NCBI GenBank assembly: GCA_009663005.1
Contig: CM018894.1
Span: 3,409,081-3,419,080 of the forward strand
Source of the DNA: Actinidia chinensis
Taxonomy: Eukaryota > Streptophyta > Magnoliopsida > Ericales > Actinidiaceae
Direction of reading: 5' to 3'
DNA length: 10,000 nucleotides
The notes under the pieces were generated by a model. That model was not told where the DNA came from. It worked only from the letters and a program-made list of their open reading frames with translations, and did no database searches. Below are positions 1 through 7,555 of the stretch, piece by piece (position 1 is the first letter of the stretch; each line of letters begins with the position of its first letter). A program made the translations under genes and the position numbers.

Positions 1-452
1 TTAGTTTCTGATTTTGACCGTCTTTAAGAGTCGCCTGTAGGTTTATTCTCCCCATACAGAAAGGCTATTCGTTGCAGATGACAGATCAGTTCTACAATGA
101 GATGCTAAAATTGAGAGTGACCGTTTCGATTTAAGGGGATGTTTATGGCTGTATCCAAGAGAGCGGAACAAGTTCGAATTCAAATTCATTAGTTGACATA
201 GTTGTTTGAACTTTGTAAAGCTGTTCATGGAAAAAATAATGACTAGAAGAAGAGAATCTGTCCCCTTCTTTTCAGTCTATTAGACTAACAAATGAACTAG
301 GTGACAATTTTGAACTTACCAATCTTTGGAGGGGTTAGACCGTTTACACACAAAATGACGTATTTTTAGGCAGGAACATGAATATAATACGATTCGATAA
401 CATGAATATTAAACATGTTATTTGTGTATTAAATCGTGGGTGGGGGTGGGGG
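1..452. other. AT-rich flank left of the element; no gene recognised
   Basis: This stretch has no homology by eye to the right end of the window and holds no convincing gene. The only open frame of note is a 61-codon minus-strand frame at 43-228 without recognisable motifs. Minor structure: the 10-mer aacatgaata occurs at 374-383 and 399-408, and a 7-bp perfect inverted repeat (taacatg / catgtta, 9-nt loop) lies at 398-420. The stretch ends in the G-rich run that borders the LTR. It may be host DNA or another decayed repeat; the sequence alone does not decide. Confidence 0.5.
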
Positions 453-1156
453 TGGGGGGAGGGTTTGATGAATGATGGAAGAAAAATCGAAGATAGACAC
501 CCACGGTGGTTCTAAGATGGCGAAGTGTTGGCACTAAGTTGGTAGCGCAGCGACGCCATAGTTGTAGCACAGAAGCAGTGAGACCAACCGTCGGAGCTGT
601 TTTTGAAAACGGCTCTCTAACGGTCAAGTTAGATGATTGGAGATAGTGTATGTTTGTAAAGAGAGAGTATATGTTCTAGATAGTGCAAAATCGCATACCT
701 TTGCGAGAACAACAATTCTCTTTTTATAGTCTAACTCGGTGCATTTCTTGACGCACCAATTGCCATGTCAGTAGGTAGGTGGCTGACCTGACCATACCTT
801 TGCGGCGTAATCGGTAGCCCGTCATCATGCCGCTGATGTCTCCGTTTGGGTATGAGGGTTGTCAGAAGAGGTTTCATTGTGCAAGTCATCTTCTGTCCCC
901 TGACATCCCTCGGGATCATCGCCGGCAGTTGCCTATCGTCCGAGCTTTTAGTGCAATTATTCATTCCGGGTTTGCCTAATAGCTAAAGCCTAGTGGTTGG
1001 TAACAATTGCCTTAGCTTGGACAGTGCCTATATTTGGGAGTTCTGCACCTAGCTTTGGCACGGAGGTCCGTCGAGCTTGCTCCATAGCTATAGCATCGTG
1101 GGAGCTCCTACTCTAGCAAGACCAGACTTTGTTGTTATATATTTTATCCCTTTACA
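453..1156 (-). repeat. 3' LTR (left copy)
   Basis: Direct repeat of 9174-9874 in the same orientation. Shared blocks include the edge around 461-474, aagatagacacccacggtgg near 490-510, the R/U5 stretch at 600-730, the block around 740-800, and agcaagaccagact near 1116-1130. By eye the copies are about 80-85% identical, with small indels such as six extra bases here near 798. The inner edge is placed at tttaca (1151-1156), which reads TGTAAAGGG on the minus strand and gives the usual TG start; the outer edge is placed at t453. Both edges are uncertain by a few bases. A convincing polypurine tract is not seen just right of 1156; the minus strand there reads CTGAGGGACAAT, a weak candidate. Confidence 0.88.
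721..728 (-). promoter_or_regulatory. TATA box in the 3' LTR
   Basis: The minus strand reads TATAAAAA, preceded by C. It corresponds to the TATA box at 9447-9454 in the other LTR and is conserved although flanking bases have diverged. In a 3' LTR it could drive readthrough into the left flank. Confidence 0.6.
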
Positions 1157-1201
1157 ATTGTCCCTCAGTTTGTATGAGTTGGTCCAATGTTTTTGCCGAG
1201 G

Positions 1202-1453
1202 TTATGTGAACTGGATGTGTTTGAGCTTAGTTAGTTTCGGGGGCGGTTGTCCGCATGTGGACTCCTTTTCCACCCTTTTCCCGTATTCAGCCGCGGTCTT
1301 TACGCCTTCTTCTTTGGCTACTGAATCTTTACCTTCCACCTTAGTGGAGGACGGTCTGTCTTCCTCCATTATAGTAGATCCTTGGCTTTCCGTCTTTAAT
1401 GGCGGACTCGTCGCCTTACGTGCAGCTGCGGTCCCTTTGTCTCCCTTTTGCCT
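1202..1453 (-). other. Possible small sense ORF next to the 3' LTR, unrecognised
   Basis: The minus strand is open for 83 codons between a TAG at 1454-1456 and a TAA at 1202-1204. The first ATG (1367-1369) would give about 55 residues. The product is strongly hydrophilic and rich in Lys and Glu, for example VEGKDSVAKEEGVKTAAEYG near the middle, and ends in a Pro/Lys-rich tail (QPPPKLTKLKHIQFT). Such composition is more protein-like than the overlapping plus-strand frame at 1077-1475, which is hydrophobic and runs into the LTR. Extra ORFs between integrase and the 3' LTR are known in Tat elements, so it may be the remnant of one, possibly lacking its 5' part. I recognise no domain, and chance is a fair alternative. 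Confidence 0.3.
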
Positions 1454-1456
1454 CTA

Positions 1457-1716
1457 TTTAATCGTGAGGCCTTGAGAGATTTCTTCAAAGCGCAAATGAG
1501 CCTCCCCTCAACTCATTGCCGTTGTCTGATCGGTGACGAATGTTCTTCGGCTATCGGATGGGCATTCCCTTCTGGGTGTGAAGAACTTGTTTTATTTATT
1601 CAGACGAGCAGTCACAACATTGGTTTTGCCGGGCTCTGCGTGAGTTTTCTTGCCGTCCGAGGTCCGGTTTTGCGGAGGCTTCTTGGATTACCAACCAAGG
1701 CATCAATCCTTCTAAT
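1457..1716. other. Non-pol 3' region, no recognised feature
   Basis: Both strands are partly open over short distances (a plus frame at 1448-1885 and a minus frame at 1612-1932), but neither product shows a known motif and both run through the 42-bp repeats that follow. I see no gene here. Confidence 0.4.
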
Positions 1717-1840
1717 AGTTGATAAACAATCTATGGCGAGCAGTAGATGCTCTTTTGTACTTAACAACCATTTTTCTACGAGCGACGGGTGCTCTCTCGT
1801 AACTGATAAACAATCTCCTACGTGCAACAAATGCTCTGTA
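1717..1840. repeat. 42-bp tandem repeat, three copies
   Basis: Copies start at 1717, 1759 and 1801, and the last is cut at about 1840. Shared landmarks are the starts agttgataaacaatc, acttaacaacc and aactgataaacaatc, and the ends atgctcttttgt, gtgctctctcgt and atgctctgtac. Because 42 is a multiple of three, frames crossing the array stay open; the minus-strand reading is a 14-residue repeat with Arg-Arg/Lys and Tyr (ARRRLFISYERA, then ARRKMVVKYKRA). The open frames over it (minus 1712-1990 and plus 1448-1885) are best explained by this periodicity. Confidence 0.85.
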
Positions 1841-1881
1841 CATTCGCCCATGCTGGCATGTACATTCGCCCTTGCCGGCAT
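1838..1881. repeat. 22-bp tandem repeat, two copies
   Basis: gtacattcgcccatgctggc at 1838-1857 and gtacattcgcccttgccggc at 1860-1879, each followed by at, form two 22-bp copies with two differences. The array abuts the last 42-bp repeat directly. Confidence 0.9.
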
Positions 1882-2020
1882 GTGATCCTGTAAGATTCCA
1901 CCTGATTGGTCGGCCGGGGTCAGATCCAACATGAAGTTTAGGCAGCTTCATTCCCGATCGATCATATCCATTCCCTGGGCAGCTATACACAAAGATCCTC
2001 CAGCATTGCTCGGTCTCTAT

Positions 2021-2066
2021 TAGGAGTGTTACAGTTCAGTTGTTAGGAGTGTTGCAGTTCGGTTGT
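2021..2066. repeat. 23-bp tandem repeat, two copies
   Basis: taggagtgttacagttcagt plus tgt (2021-2043) is followed directly by taggagtgttgcagttcggt plus tgt (2044-2066). The copies differ at two positions. Confidence 0.9.
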
Positions 2067-2096
2067 TCGCGTAGAATAGGTTTTGTACTTGCATAG

Positions 2097-2208
2097 TCTT
2101 GTAATCGAATAGTCTGTTACTTGAACGATTCGTTGTAATGAATGACTTCCAATCTTGTAATTGAACACCCTTATACTTGAATGATTTTCTATAATGAACG
2201 AATTTTTC
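2097..2208. repeat. 56-bp degenerate tandem repeat, two copies
   Basis: Copies begin with tcttgtaatcgaa at 2097 and tcttgtaattgaa at 2153. They share tacttgaacgatt versus tacttgaatgatt, and gtaatgaatga versus ataatgaacga, at the same spacing. They are much more diverged than the neighbouring short arrays. Confidence 0.7.
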
Positions 2209-2269
2209 TGCTTAAATCTCGTTTGCAATTTACTTTATACTGCCAGGCTTTCTCTCCTGTATCTGCCCC

Positions 2270-2357
2270 AAGTACATTTAGCAAAGATTTACATGGTAAA
2301 ATCCATTTAAGATGAGCTCGGCAAAATTTCTCATGGAAATCTTTGCTAAGCGTACTT
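2270..2357. repeat. Imperfect 26-bp inverted repeat (hairpin)
   Basis: The left arm (2270-2295, starting aagtacatttagcaaag) pairs with the right arm (2332-2357, ending ctttgctaagcgtactt) with 23 of 26 positions complementary and a 36-nt loop. The inner 16 bp have one mismatch. The arms contain ttagcaaa, a word that also occurs in the direct repeats that follow (catacttagcaaacc), so the hairpin may have arisen by inverted duplication of an array monomer. Confidence 0.8.
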
Positions 2358-2428
2358 AAGTATCCGTTGAACTCGGCTGACTCTTTTAGAATCAGTCTTA
2401 GCCGTAAATTTATGTAGACTTTTGGGAT

Positions 2429-3027
2429 AAAGTTCAGAGCTCCCTTGAGCTTGGCTAACTTTTCCTTGCTGTTCTGCCCAGCATACTTGGCAAACCTCGC
2501 AGGATGGAGTTCGGAGCTCTTTTCAAGCTTGGCTAACTTTCCCTTTAAAAACTTTTACCAAGTGTGGTAACCTTGCGGAACAAAGTTCGGTGCTCCCTGG
2601 AGCTCGGCTAACTCTCCCTTGTCGTTCTGCCCAGCATACTTAACAAACCTCGCAGGAAGGAGTTCGGAGCTCTCTTCTAACTCAGTAACTCTCCTCCCTT
2701 TAAATTTTTTTGCTTAGTGTGACAACCTTGTAGGACAAAATTTGGAGCTCCTTGGAGCTTGGCTAACTTTCCTTTGTCGTTCTGCCCAGCATACTTAGCA
2801 AATCTCGTAGGACGGAGTTCGGAGCTCTCTTCGAGCTCGGCTAACTCTCCCTTTAATTGTTTTTGTTAAGTGTGGCAATCTTGCGGGACAAAGTTCGGAG
2901 CTCCCTTGAGCTCAACTTACTTTTCCTTGTCGGTCTTTCCAACATACTTAGCAAACCTCGCAGAATGGAGTTCGGAACTCTCTTCGAGCTCGGCTAACTC
3001 TTCCTTAAAAAACTTTTGCTAAGTGTG
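2429..3027. repeat. ~153-bp tandem repeat, four copies, each a dimer of ~76-bp halves
   Basis: Units start at aaagttc or its variant at 2429, 2582, 2738 and 2890, giving periods of 153, 156 and 152 bp. A second landmark, gttctgcccagcatactt, recurs at 2471, 2624 and 2779 and in mutated form at 2932. Within a unit, half A (agttcggagctccc...ggctaac...cttgtcgttctgccc...cttagcaaacctcgcagga) and half B (ggagttcggagctctcttcgagctcggctaactctcccttta...aagtgtggcaaccttgcggga) are homologous over agttcggagctc, gctcggctaact and the caa-cct-gc-gga end. The last unit is cut after aagtgtgg. This is a two-level, higher-order repeat like an emerging satellite. Confidence 0.92.
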
Positions 3028-3052
3028 GGCTAACTTTTCCTTGTTACTTCAC

Positions 3053-3308
3053 CACGTGTCGATATCTGGTTGGTTGGTGCCAAAACTGCCCTCCCTGCCC
3101 CTAGAGCTTATTGGCTCGAACATACGGTGGGGTTTCTGCCACGAACTCGTTTCTTATTTGTTTGGGTGTGACGGTTAGCCCGCAAAACAATGCACCCTAA
3201 GGATGCATTTGGCTAGTTAGCCCGCGAAGCGACGTGTCCTAAGGGCATGTTTGGTGCGTTTCCCACCTCTTCAACTTCTATATAAGTGGCGGTTCACATT
3301 CCCTTTCA
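3053..3308 (+). promoter_or_regulatory. Putative plus-strand promoter, antisense to the element
   Basis: In order on the plus strand: a G-box-type cacgtgtc at 3053-3060, an inverted CCAAT (attgg) at 3110-3114, a second acgtgtc at 3232-3238, tatataag at 3279-3286, and a pyrimidine-rich start context (ccctttcact) with an A at 3308, 29 bases from the first T of the TATA box. A C/T-rich leader-like stretch follows to about 3480. The block lies just outside the end of pol, so it is not explained by coding constraint. A transcript would run antisense into integrase; no long plus-strand gene follows. Chance occurrence of a TATA-like word in AT-rich DNA is the main alternative. Confidence 0.4.
3174..3257. 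repeat. 42-bp tandem duplication inside the promoter-like block
   Basis: gttagcccgcaaaacaatgc begins copy 1 at 3174 and gttagcccgcgaagcgacgt begins copy 2 at 3216. Both continue with a ccctaagg/tcctaaggg word and gcatttgg or gcatgtttgg. The unit is unrelated by eye to the other 42-bp repeat at 1717. Confidence 0.85.
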
Positions 3309-3487
3309 CTGTTCATCTTGTGGTTCTGAAGGCTTCTATAGAGAGAAATAGTGCAATACTTTCGCCATTTCTCGTCTTGCCACCGGCTTTCGTTTTCGAC
3401 GCCAGAGACTTTGTTCGATCTCTCTCTTTGACTTCCATTCCTGTTGTGGAGCGGCCCATCTTCTTCCATTTCGACGCGTTTGGCTAG

Positions 3488-4720
3488 TTAGTAGTGCTTT
3501 TTCAAGTTGTTGGAGTTCTAAGGTCCCGGGGCTTGTTTTGCCTTCGGTGTCTAGAAAGAACCCTTGCCGGCTAACTTTACTATCTTTGCAAGGCCCTTCC
3601 CAATTTGGGCTAAGCTTCCCATCAGCCGGGTCCTTAGTCCTTGGTGTTTCCAACAACATTTCTTAATACGAGGTCCCCAACCGAAAACTGTATGTGTTGG
3701 ACTTTCAGATTGTAAGTCTTGGCTAACTGTTTCTGATAATCAGCCATTCGTATTAATGCATTCTATCTTCTTTCTTCGGCGAGGTCGAGGTCCCGAGCTA
3801 AGACTTCTTCATTGTGACTGGCATCGTATGCCTCGGTCTGTATTGTGGACATACCGTCCTCCAGCGGGATTACAATTTCGAATCTGAAGGCCAGTGAGTA
3901 AGGCGTTTCGTTTGTTGCTTTCCGCGATGTGGTTGAATAGGCCCACAAAACGTTTGGCAGTTCCTCGACCCACTTGCCGTTGGCTTTTTTAAGCATTTTC
4001 TTGATTCGTTCATGATTGTCTTATTGGTGGCCTCGGCCTGGCCATTGCATTGCGGGTAGCTCGACATCGAGTTGTAGAATTCGATCTTCAACTAGTCCAA
4101 CAAGTCTTTAACCTTCTTTCTCACGAATTGGGTTCCATTATCTGACACGAAAGCTCTAAGGATGCCAAACTTGGATAAAATATTTTTGCGGATAAATCTA
4201 ATCACATCCATCTCCCTTATTTAGGCTAGTGGTTCAGCTTCCACCCATTTTGTGAAGTAGTCCATCGTGGATAAAAAAACTTCTTATTCCCTGGAGCTCA
4301 GGTCAAGACCCCCACAATGTCCATCCCCCATTGGGCAAAGGGCCATGGACTGGTGAGAGGGTCAAGTCTCTCGTCGGTTGATGAATCAGGGGGAAAAGAG
4401 CTGACATTTGGTACATTTGCGGATATACACTTGGGCATCTTTTCACATGTAAGACCAACAATATCCTTGGGTGAGAGCTTGGTGTGCCAGTGATCTTCCC
4501 CCAGAGTGTAATTCGCACATGCCTTCGAGGATTTCAAAGAGTACATCTTCGACCAGGTTTGGGTGGACGCACAACAGGTAAAGTCCTTGATAGGATCTTT
4601 TGTACAAGTCCCTGAAGGGGGAAATCTAGAACCATGCTACTTATATTCGGAGTTTAGGGCCTCCCTCTTATCTTTTGGTAACTTATAGTGTTGCAAAAAA
4701 TTTATGATAGGATCCATCTA
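3488..4720 (-). pseudogene. Integrase, degenerate (end of pol)
   Basis: Integrase would join the DNA copy to host chromosomes. All three parts are visible across several frames. The zinc-binding region (about 4400-4640) keeps LHSGG and KCTKCQ, with the first histidine of HHCC replaced by leucine. The core has SPWPFAQWGMDIVG (first catalytic Asp, codon 4319-4321), DYFTKWVEAEPLA, VSDNGTQF (second Asp, 4140-4142) and CNGQAEATNKT (Glu, 4032-4034); the last two are 35 residues apart, the D35E spacing. A conserved stretch after the core (3763-3996) has NGKWVEELPNVLWAYSTTSR. The C-terminal domain has SVGDLVLR and GKLSPNWEGP and ends with NSNNLKKHY before TAA at 3488-3490, the probable native pol stop. 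No chromodomain follows. Damage includes TAG stops after LLD and after PLA, a TAG in place of the Trp before NSNN, and frameshifts near 4395, 4300, 3990 and 3600. Confidence 0.9.
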
Positions 4721-4814
4721 GCTCGGCCCAAGTTTTGTATTGACTAGGATGGATTCTTACGGCATTTCATGCCTTAGGGCCGAGATCAGCTCGACTGCGA
4801 TGGTTCTGCCTACC

Positions 4815-5220
4815 TCTCATACAAATACTGACGCCAAGCCCGCCAGTGCATCTGCATGTGAATTTGAGTCCTTATCCACTTGTTCGATTTTTACTATTTT
4901 AAATTCAGTGAGCAAGTTCTTTGCCACTGCCAAATACTTCACCATCTTAGCCCACTGAGCTTCAAATTTTCCTATGACTTGGTTGAATATCAATTTCTAG
5001 TCACTAAATATGTGGAGTTCGAGAACCTTTAGCTTGCTGGGGGATCGGAGTCCAGCATTGAAGGCTTCATAATTTGTTTTGTTGTTTGTTGTAGGAAAAT
5101 TTAGTCTGAGGTAGTGTTCAAAAATTGCTCCTTCTGGGCTTCCCGATACTACTCCTGCCCTTATGCCCTGACTGTTTCTTACTCCATCAATAAATATTTT
5201 CCAAGCCGTGGTAGGATCAA
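4815..5220 (-). pseudogene. Archaeal-type RNase H (aRH) domain of pol, degenerate
   Basis: This second RNase H would degrade the RNA strand of the RNA/DNA hybrid during reverse transcription. One frame can be followed across the whole domain: AWKIFIDGVRN with the first Asp (codon 5186-5188), GIRAGVVSGSPEGAIFEHYL, NNKTNYEAFNAGL with the Glu, LELHIFSD with the second Asp, and SHADALAGLAS with the fourth acidic residue (Asp codon 4850-4852). All four catalytic positions (D-E-D-D) are kept. A single TAG at 4999-5001, right after FSD, interrupts it. A full domain of this type downstream of a Ty3-type RNase H is the strongest evidence for the Tat lineage. Confidence 0.87.
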
Positions 5221-5430
5221 TCTGGGGTGGTTCTAAGACTTTTGGACCCCCAGATGTTTCACTAACGGCTGTTGTTTCATTATCCTGGTGTGGTTCTTGA
5301 ACAACCCCTAGAACTCAAGGACTAATTGAACTTCGGAAGATCCCACCTGTGAGCTCTCCCCTTCTTCATGTACGGAGGCAAGGCATGCTTGCTCCGGGCT
5401 TAGAGCTTGAGGCTAGAACTCCGCCACAAA
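5221..5430 (-). pseudogene. Linker between the two RNase H domains
   Basis: The minus strand carries remnants such as LSPEQACLASVHEEGESSQ followed by stops. It is acidic and shows no domain motif; its position between the two RNase H regions marks it as the variable tether expected there. Confidence 0.5.
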
Positions 5431-5834
5431 ATCGGCCAAGACCTATCTTTTTATTGTTGCCTTTGACATGAAATTATATCTGATTGATCGAGCTCGACAT
5501 CCCATTTGGAAAGTCGTCCGAACAAATCTGCCTTTCATAAAATATTTTTTGAGCAGAAACTCAGTGTACACAGTGATGAGATGTGCTTGAAAGTAGTGCA
5601 TGAGTTTTTATAAAGTTAAGACCAAGGCTAAGACGAGATTCTCCAGCGACAAGTACCTTATTTGGCAATCCATGAATATCTTGCTAACAAAGTAGATCGG
5701 GCGCTGCTCTCCATTTACCTCTCTTAACAACACCGAGCTAACGGCGTACTCAGAGACAACGAGGTAAATGCAAAGCAGCTTTCCCTCATCTCGCGTGGAA
5801 AGAAGTAGTGATTCAGTTAAGTACTTTTAAATTG
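5431..5834 (-). pseudogene. Ty3-type RNase H (gRH) domain of pol, degenerate
   Basis: A single frame shows LCIYLVVSEYAVSSVLLRE, NGEQRPIYFVSK, RYLSLENLVLALVL, MHYFQAHLITVYT and, at the end, VLADFVAEF, which is the standard order for the RNase H directly after reverse transcriptase. The position aligned with the first catalytic Asp of active Ty3 RNases H is Val (LVVS), and the Asp of the TD(H/N) motif is Glu (VYTEF). The Glu of the LE motif remains. Loss of catalysis in this domain is expected in Tat elements, where the downstream aRH is thought to have taken over. Stops lie before KLMHYF (TAA), before VLADF (TAG) and after VAEF. Confidence 0.83.
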
Positions 5835-6765
5835 TTAGAGTGCGAGCTCGCACTCCTCATTCCATGAAAATTTTGTATTATTGCGAAAGAGTTTAAAAAA
5901 TAGAAGGCATTTATTTGAGAACTTACTGATGAATCTATTCAGTGTTGCTGCCATCTCGGTCAATTTTTGCAGCTCCTTCGCGTTTCTTGGGATGACGAGA
6001 TTACTAATTGTGGTAATCTGTTCTGGGTTTGCCTCGATCCCTCGTCTTGTCACCAATTACCCCCAAATTTTTTTTGAGCTCACCCCGAAGGTGCTTTCAC
6101 TGCGTTCAGTCTCAGCTTGTGTCTTCTAAGGGTTGCAAACACCTCGGTTAAATCCCTGATGTAGTCTGGTTCCTCTTTGCTCTTGACCACCATATCATCG
6201 ATGTATGCGTTCATGGTTTTACCTAGATCCACTTAAACATCTTCGTGACCATCCTCTAATATGTGGCATCAGCGTTCTTTAGTCCAAAGAGCATGACCTT
6301 GTAGCAGAACACGCCTCGAGGTGTGATGAATGCAGTCTTTTCTTGATCGAGCTCGTGCTTGGCAATCTGGTAGTAACCTCGGTATGCATCTAAGAAACTC
6401 ATTCGTGCATGACCCAAGGTAAAGACCAATTGATCTATTTTTGGTAAAGGGAAACAGTCTTTAGGACAAGCCCAATTGAGGCTTATAAAGTCCACGCACA
6501 CTTTCCACTTGCTAGTCTTTTTCTTTACTATGATTGTCTTTGACAACTAGTTCAGGTAAAGAACTTCAGTTATTGCACTTTTCTCTTTCAACTTTTCCAC
6601 TTCCTCTTTCACTGTATCCACGTTCTTGGGCGCGGATCTCCTTCCCCTTTGTTTTATTATCCAGGCGTCGAGTAGGACATTCAGCTCATGCCTGATGAAA
6701 TCTGGATCAATCCTTGGCATCTCTTAAGGTATCCACGCGAAGACCTCAATATTGGCTTTTAGGAA
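5835..6765 (-). pseudogene. Reverse transcriptase domain of pol, degenerate
   Basis: The domain would copy element RNA into DNA. The lead-in has NIEVFAWIP and PRIDPDFIRHELNV (about 6660-6760), the usual sequence just upstream of RT. The palm is best kept in the open stretch 6256-6546: KTIIVKKKTSKWKVCVDF, ACPKDCFPLPKIDQLV, SFLDAYRGYYQI with a catalytic Asp (codon 6388-6390), EKTAFITPRGVFCYKVM and FGLKNADATY. The YIDD active site lies at 6194-6205 (AYIDDMVVKSKEE). The thumb and connection (5835-6056) read VTRRGIEANPEQI and SWNEECELAL. Damage: a stop before the KTIIV segment, stops and a frame change around 6235-6255 between LKNADATY and AYIDD, and stops near 6060-6090. Confidence 0.92.
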
Positions 6766-6969
6766 TTAGATGAGCTCGGTTCTCTCTCGATCCTCCAGGT
6801 TTGCACTAGTGAGAAAGAAATGATCTGAACTTGGCTCATCCAATTCGTAGCATATCAGGTCCTTCGCGACCTTAGTCTTGGGTTCCCTCCCAACGTCTTC
6901 TAACATTTCGTGCTCCAATTCGATCAGTTGCACCTCTTTCATAGTTGCCTTTGTAGAGATCATAGCAAG
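6766..6969 (-). pseudogene. Protease-RT linker of pol
   Basis: An open acidic stretch (65 codons, 6766-6963) reads EVQLIELEHEMLEDVGREPK and later DHFFLTSANLEDRERTEL. Tat polyproteins have a variable acidic linker here, and the frame leads towards the NIEVFAW motif that precedes RT. No catalytic motif is present. Confidence 0.6.
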
Positions 6970-7555
6970 GTAACACTGTTTGGATGCTACTTGGCCTCCA
7001 TAAAGGGTCTTTTCTCTTCAAGGATGGAAAATTTGATGATCTGGTGCAATGTAAAAGCCACCCCTTTCATCCTGTGTAGCTAATCTTGGCCAATGATTGC
7101 ATTGTATAGGGAAGGAATGTCCACAATAATGAACTTTGTCACTAACTCTTAGGATCCGGCCCAAACTTTGAGGGTCATGACTCTTAAAAGCCAGTGAGAC
7201 TGAGTGTTGAATCTAACCAGGGGAGCTCAGCTGGTTTCAAGTCTACTTGCAAAAGCTTAAGTTGTTTAAACAAATCATAGTACATTACCTTGACTGAGCT
7301 TTCCGTATCCACCAAGATCCTCTTAACGTCGTAGTTATTCATTCTGAGTTGGATGACCAAGGGGTTGGAATGGGGGTGTTGTACCCTCTCTAATTCGGCC
7401 CTGGTAAATGTGATGCTCCCTAGTTCAGATAGTGCTTACCTCGGCTTATTAGCTAGCGATTGGACCGAGAGAATCTCGTGCATTTGCTTTATCATTCGGG
7501 TCTCTCCCATAGATCCTATTCTCAAGATCTAGGTAATTTGACCCCCGATTATGTG
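6970..7555 (-). pseudogene. Retropepsin-like protease domain of pol, degenerate
   Basis: The aspartic protease would cut the polyprotein. In one frame from the gag junction: IHIIGGQIT near 7540, then [20 protein letters not shown], the active-site region [19 protein letters not shown], and later YNAIIGQD (about 7085-7107), equivalent to the YNAIIGR motif of the family. The catalytic triplet normally DTG is DTE here (codons 7301-7309), a single G-to-A type change that should abolish activity. Further damage: a TAG just after GGQIT, stops after LTGF and a frameshift near 7150, and TAG after IIGQD. Confidence 0.85.

Noticed and set aside
43..228. Short minus-strand frame in the left flank
   Set aside because: 61 codons, no motif, typical of chance in AT-rich DNA.
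448..452. Target-site duplication
   Set aside because: GGGGG left of the element has no match right of 9874, and shifting either edge by several bases gave no 5-bp pair.
1157..1175. Polypurine tract next to the 3' LTR
   Set aside because: The minus strand CTGAGGGACAAT is only weakly purine-rich, so it is not listed as a feature.
1077..1475. Plus-strand frame of 132 codons as an antisense Tat ORF
   Set aside because: It starts inside the LTR, is hydrophobic without recognisable motif, and its opposite strand has a more protein-like frame. An antisense ORF is not excluded, but support is too weak.
2429..3027. CRISPR array
   Set aside because: Units are contiguous, dimeric and without unique spacers, in a plant retrotransposon context.
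3251..3487. Plus-strand frame after the TATA-like box as a gene
   Set aside because: Its start is TTG, it begins before the TATA box, and it covers the leader-like stretch; there is no motif.
4298..4546. Minus frame of 82 codons taken as one integrase piece
   Set aside because: Only its last ~30 codons (from SSTDERLDPLTS) are in the integrase frame; the first part is a shadow, since the zinc-binding residues (LHSGG, KCTKCQ) read in another frame.
5881..6129. Plus-strand frame opposite RT
   Set aside because: It is antisense to the RT thumb and connection, whose minus reading has clear motifs.
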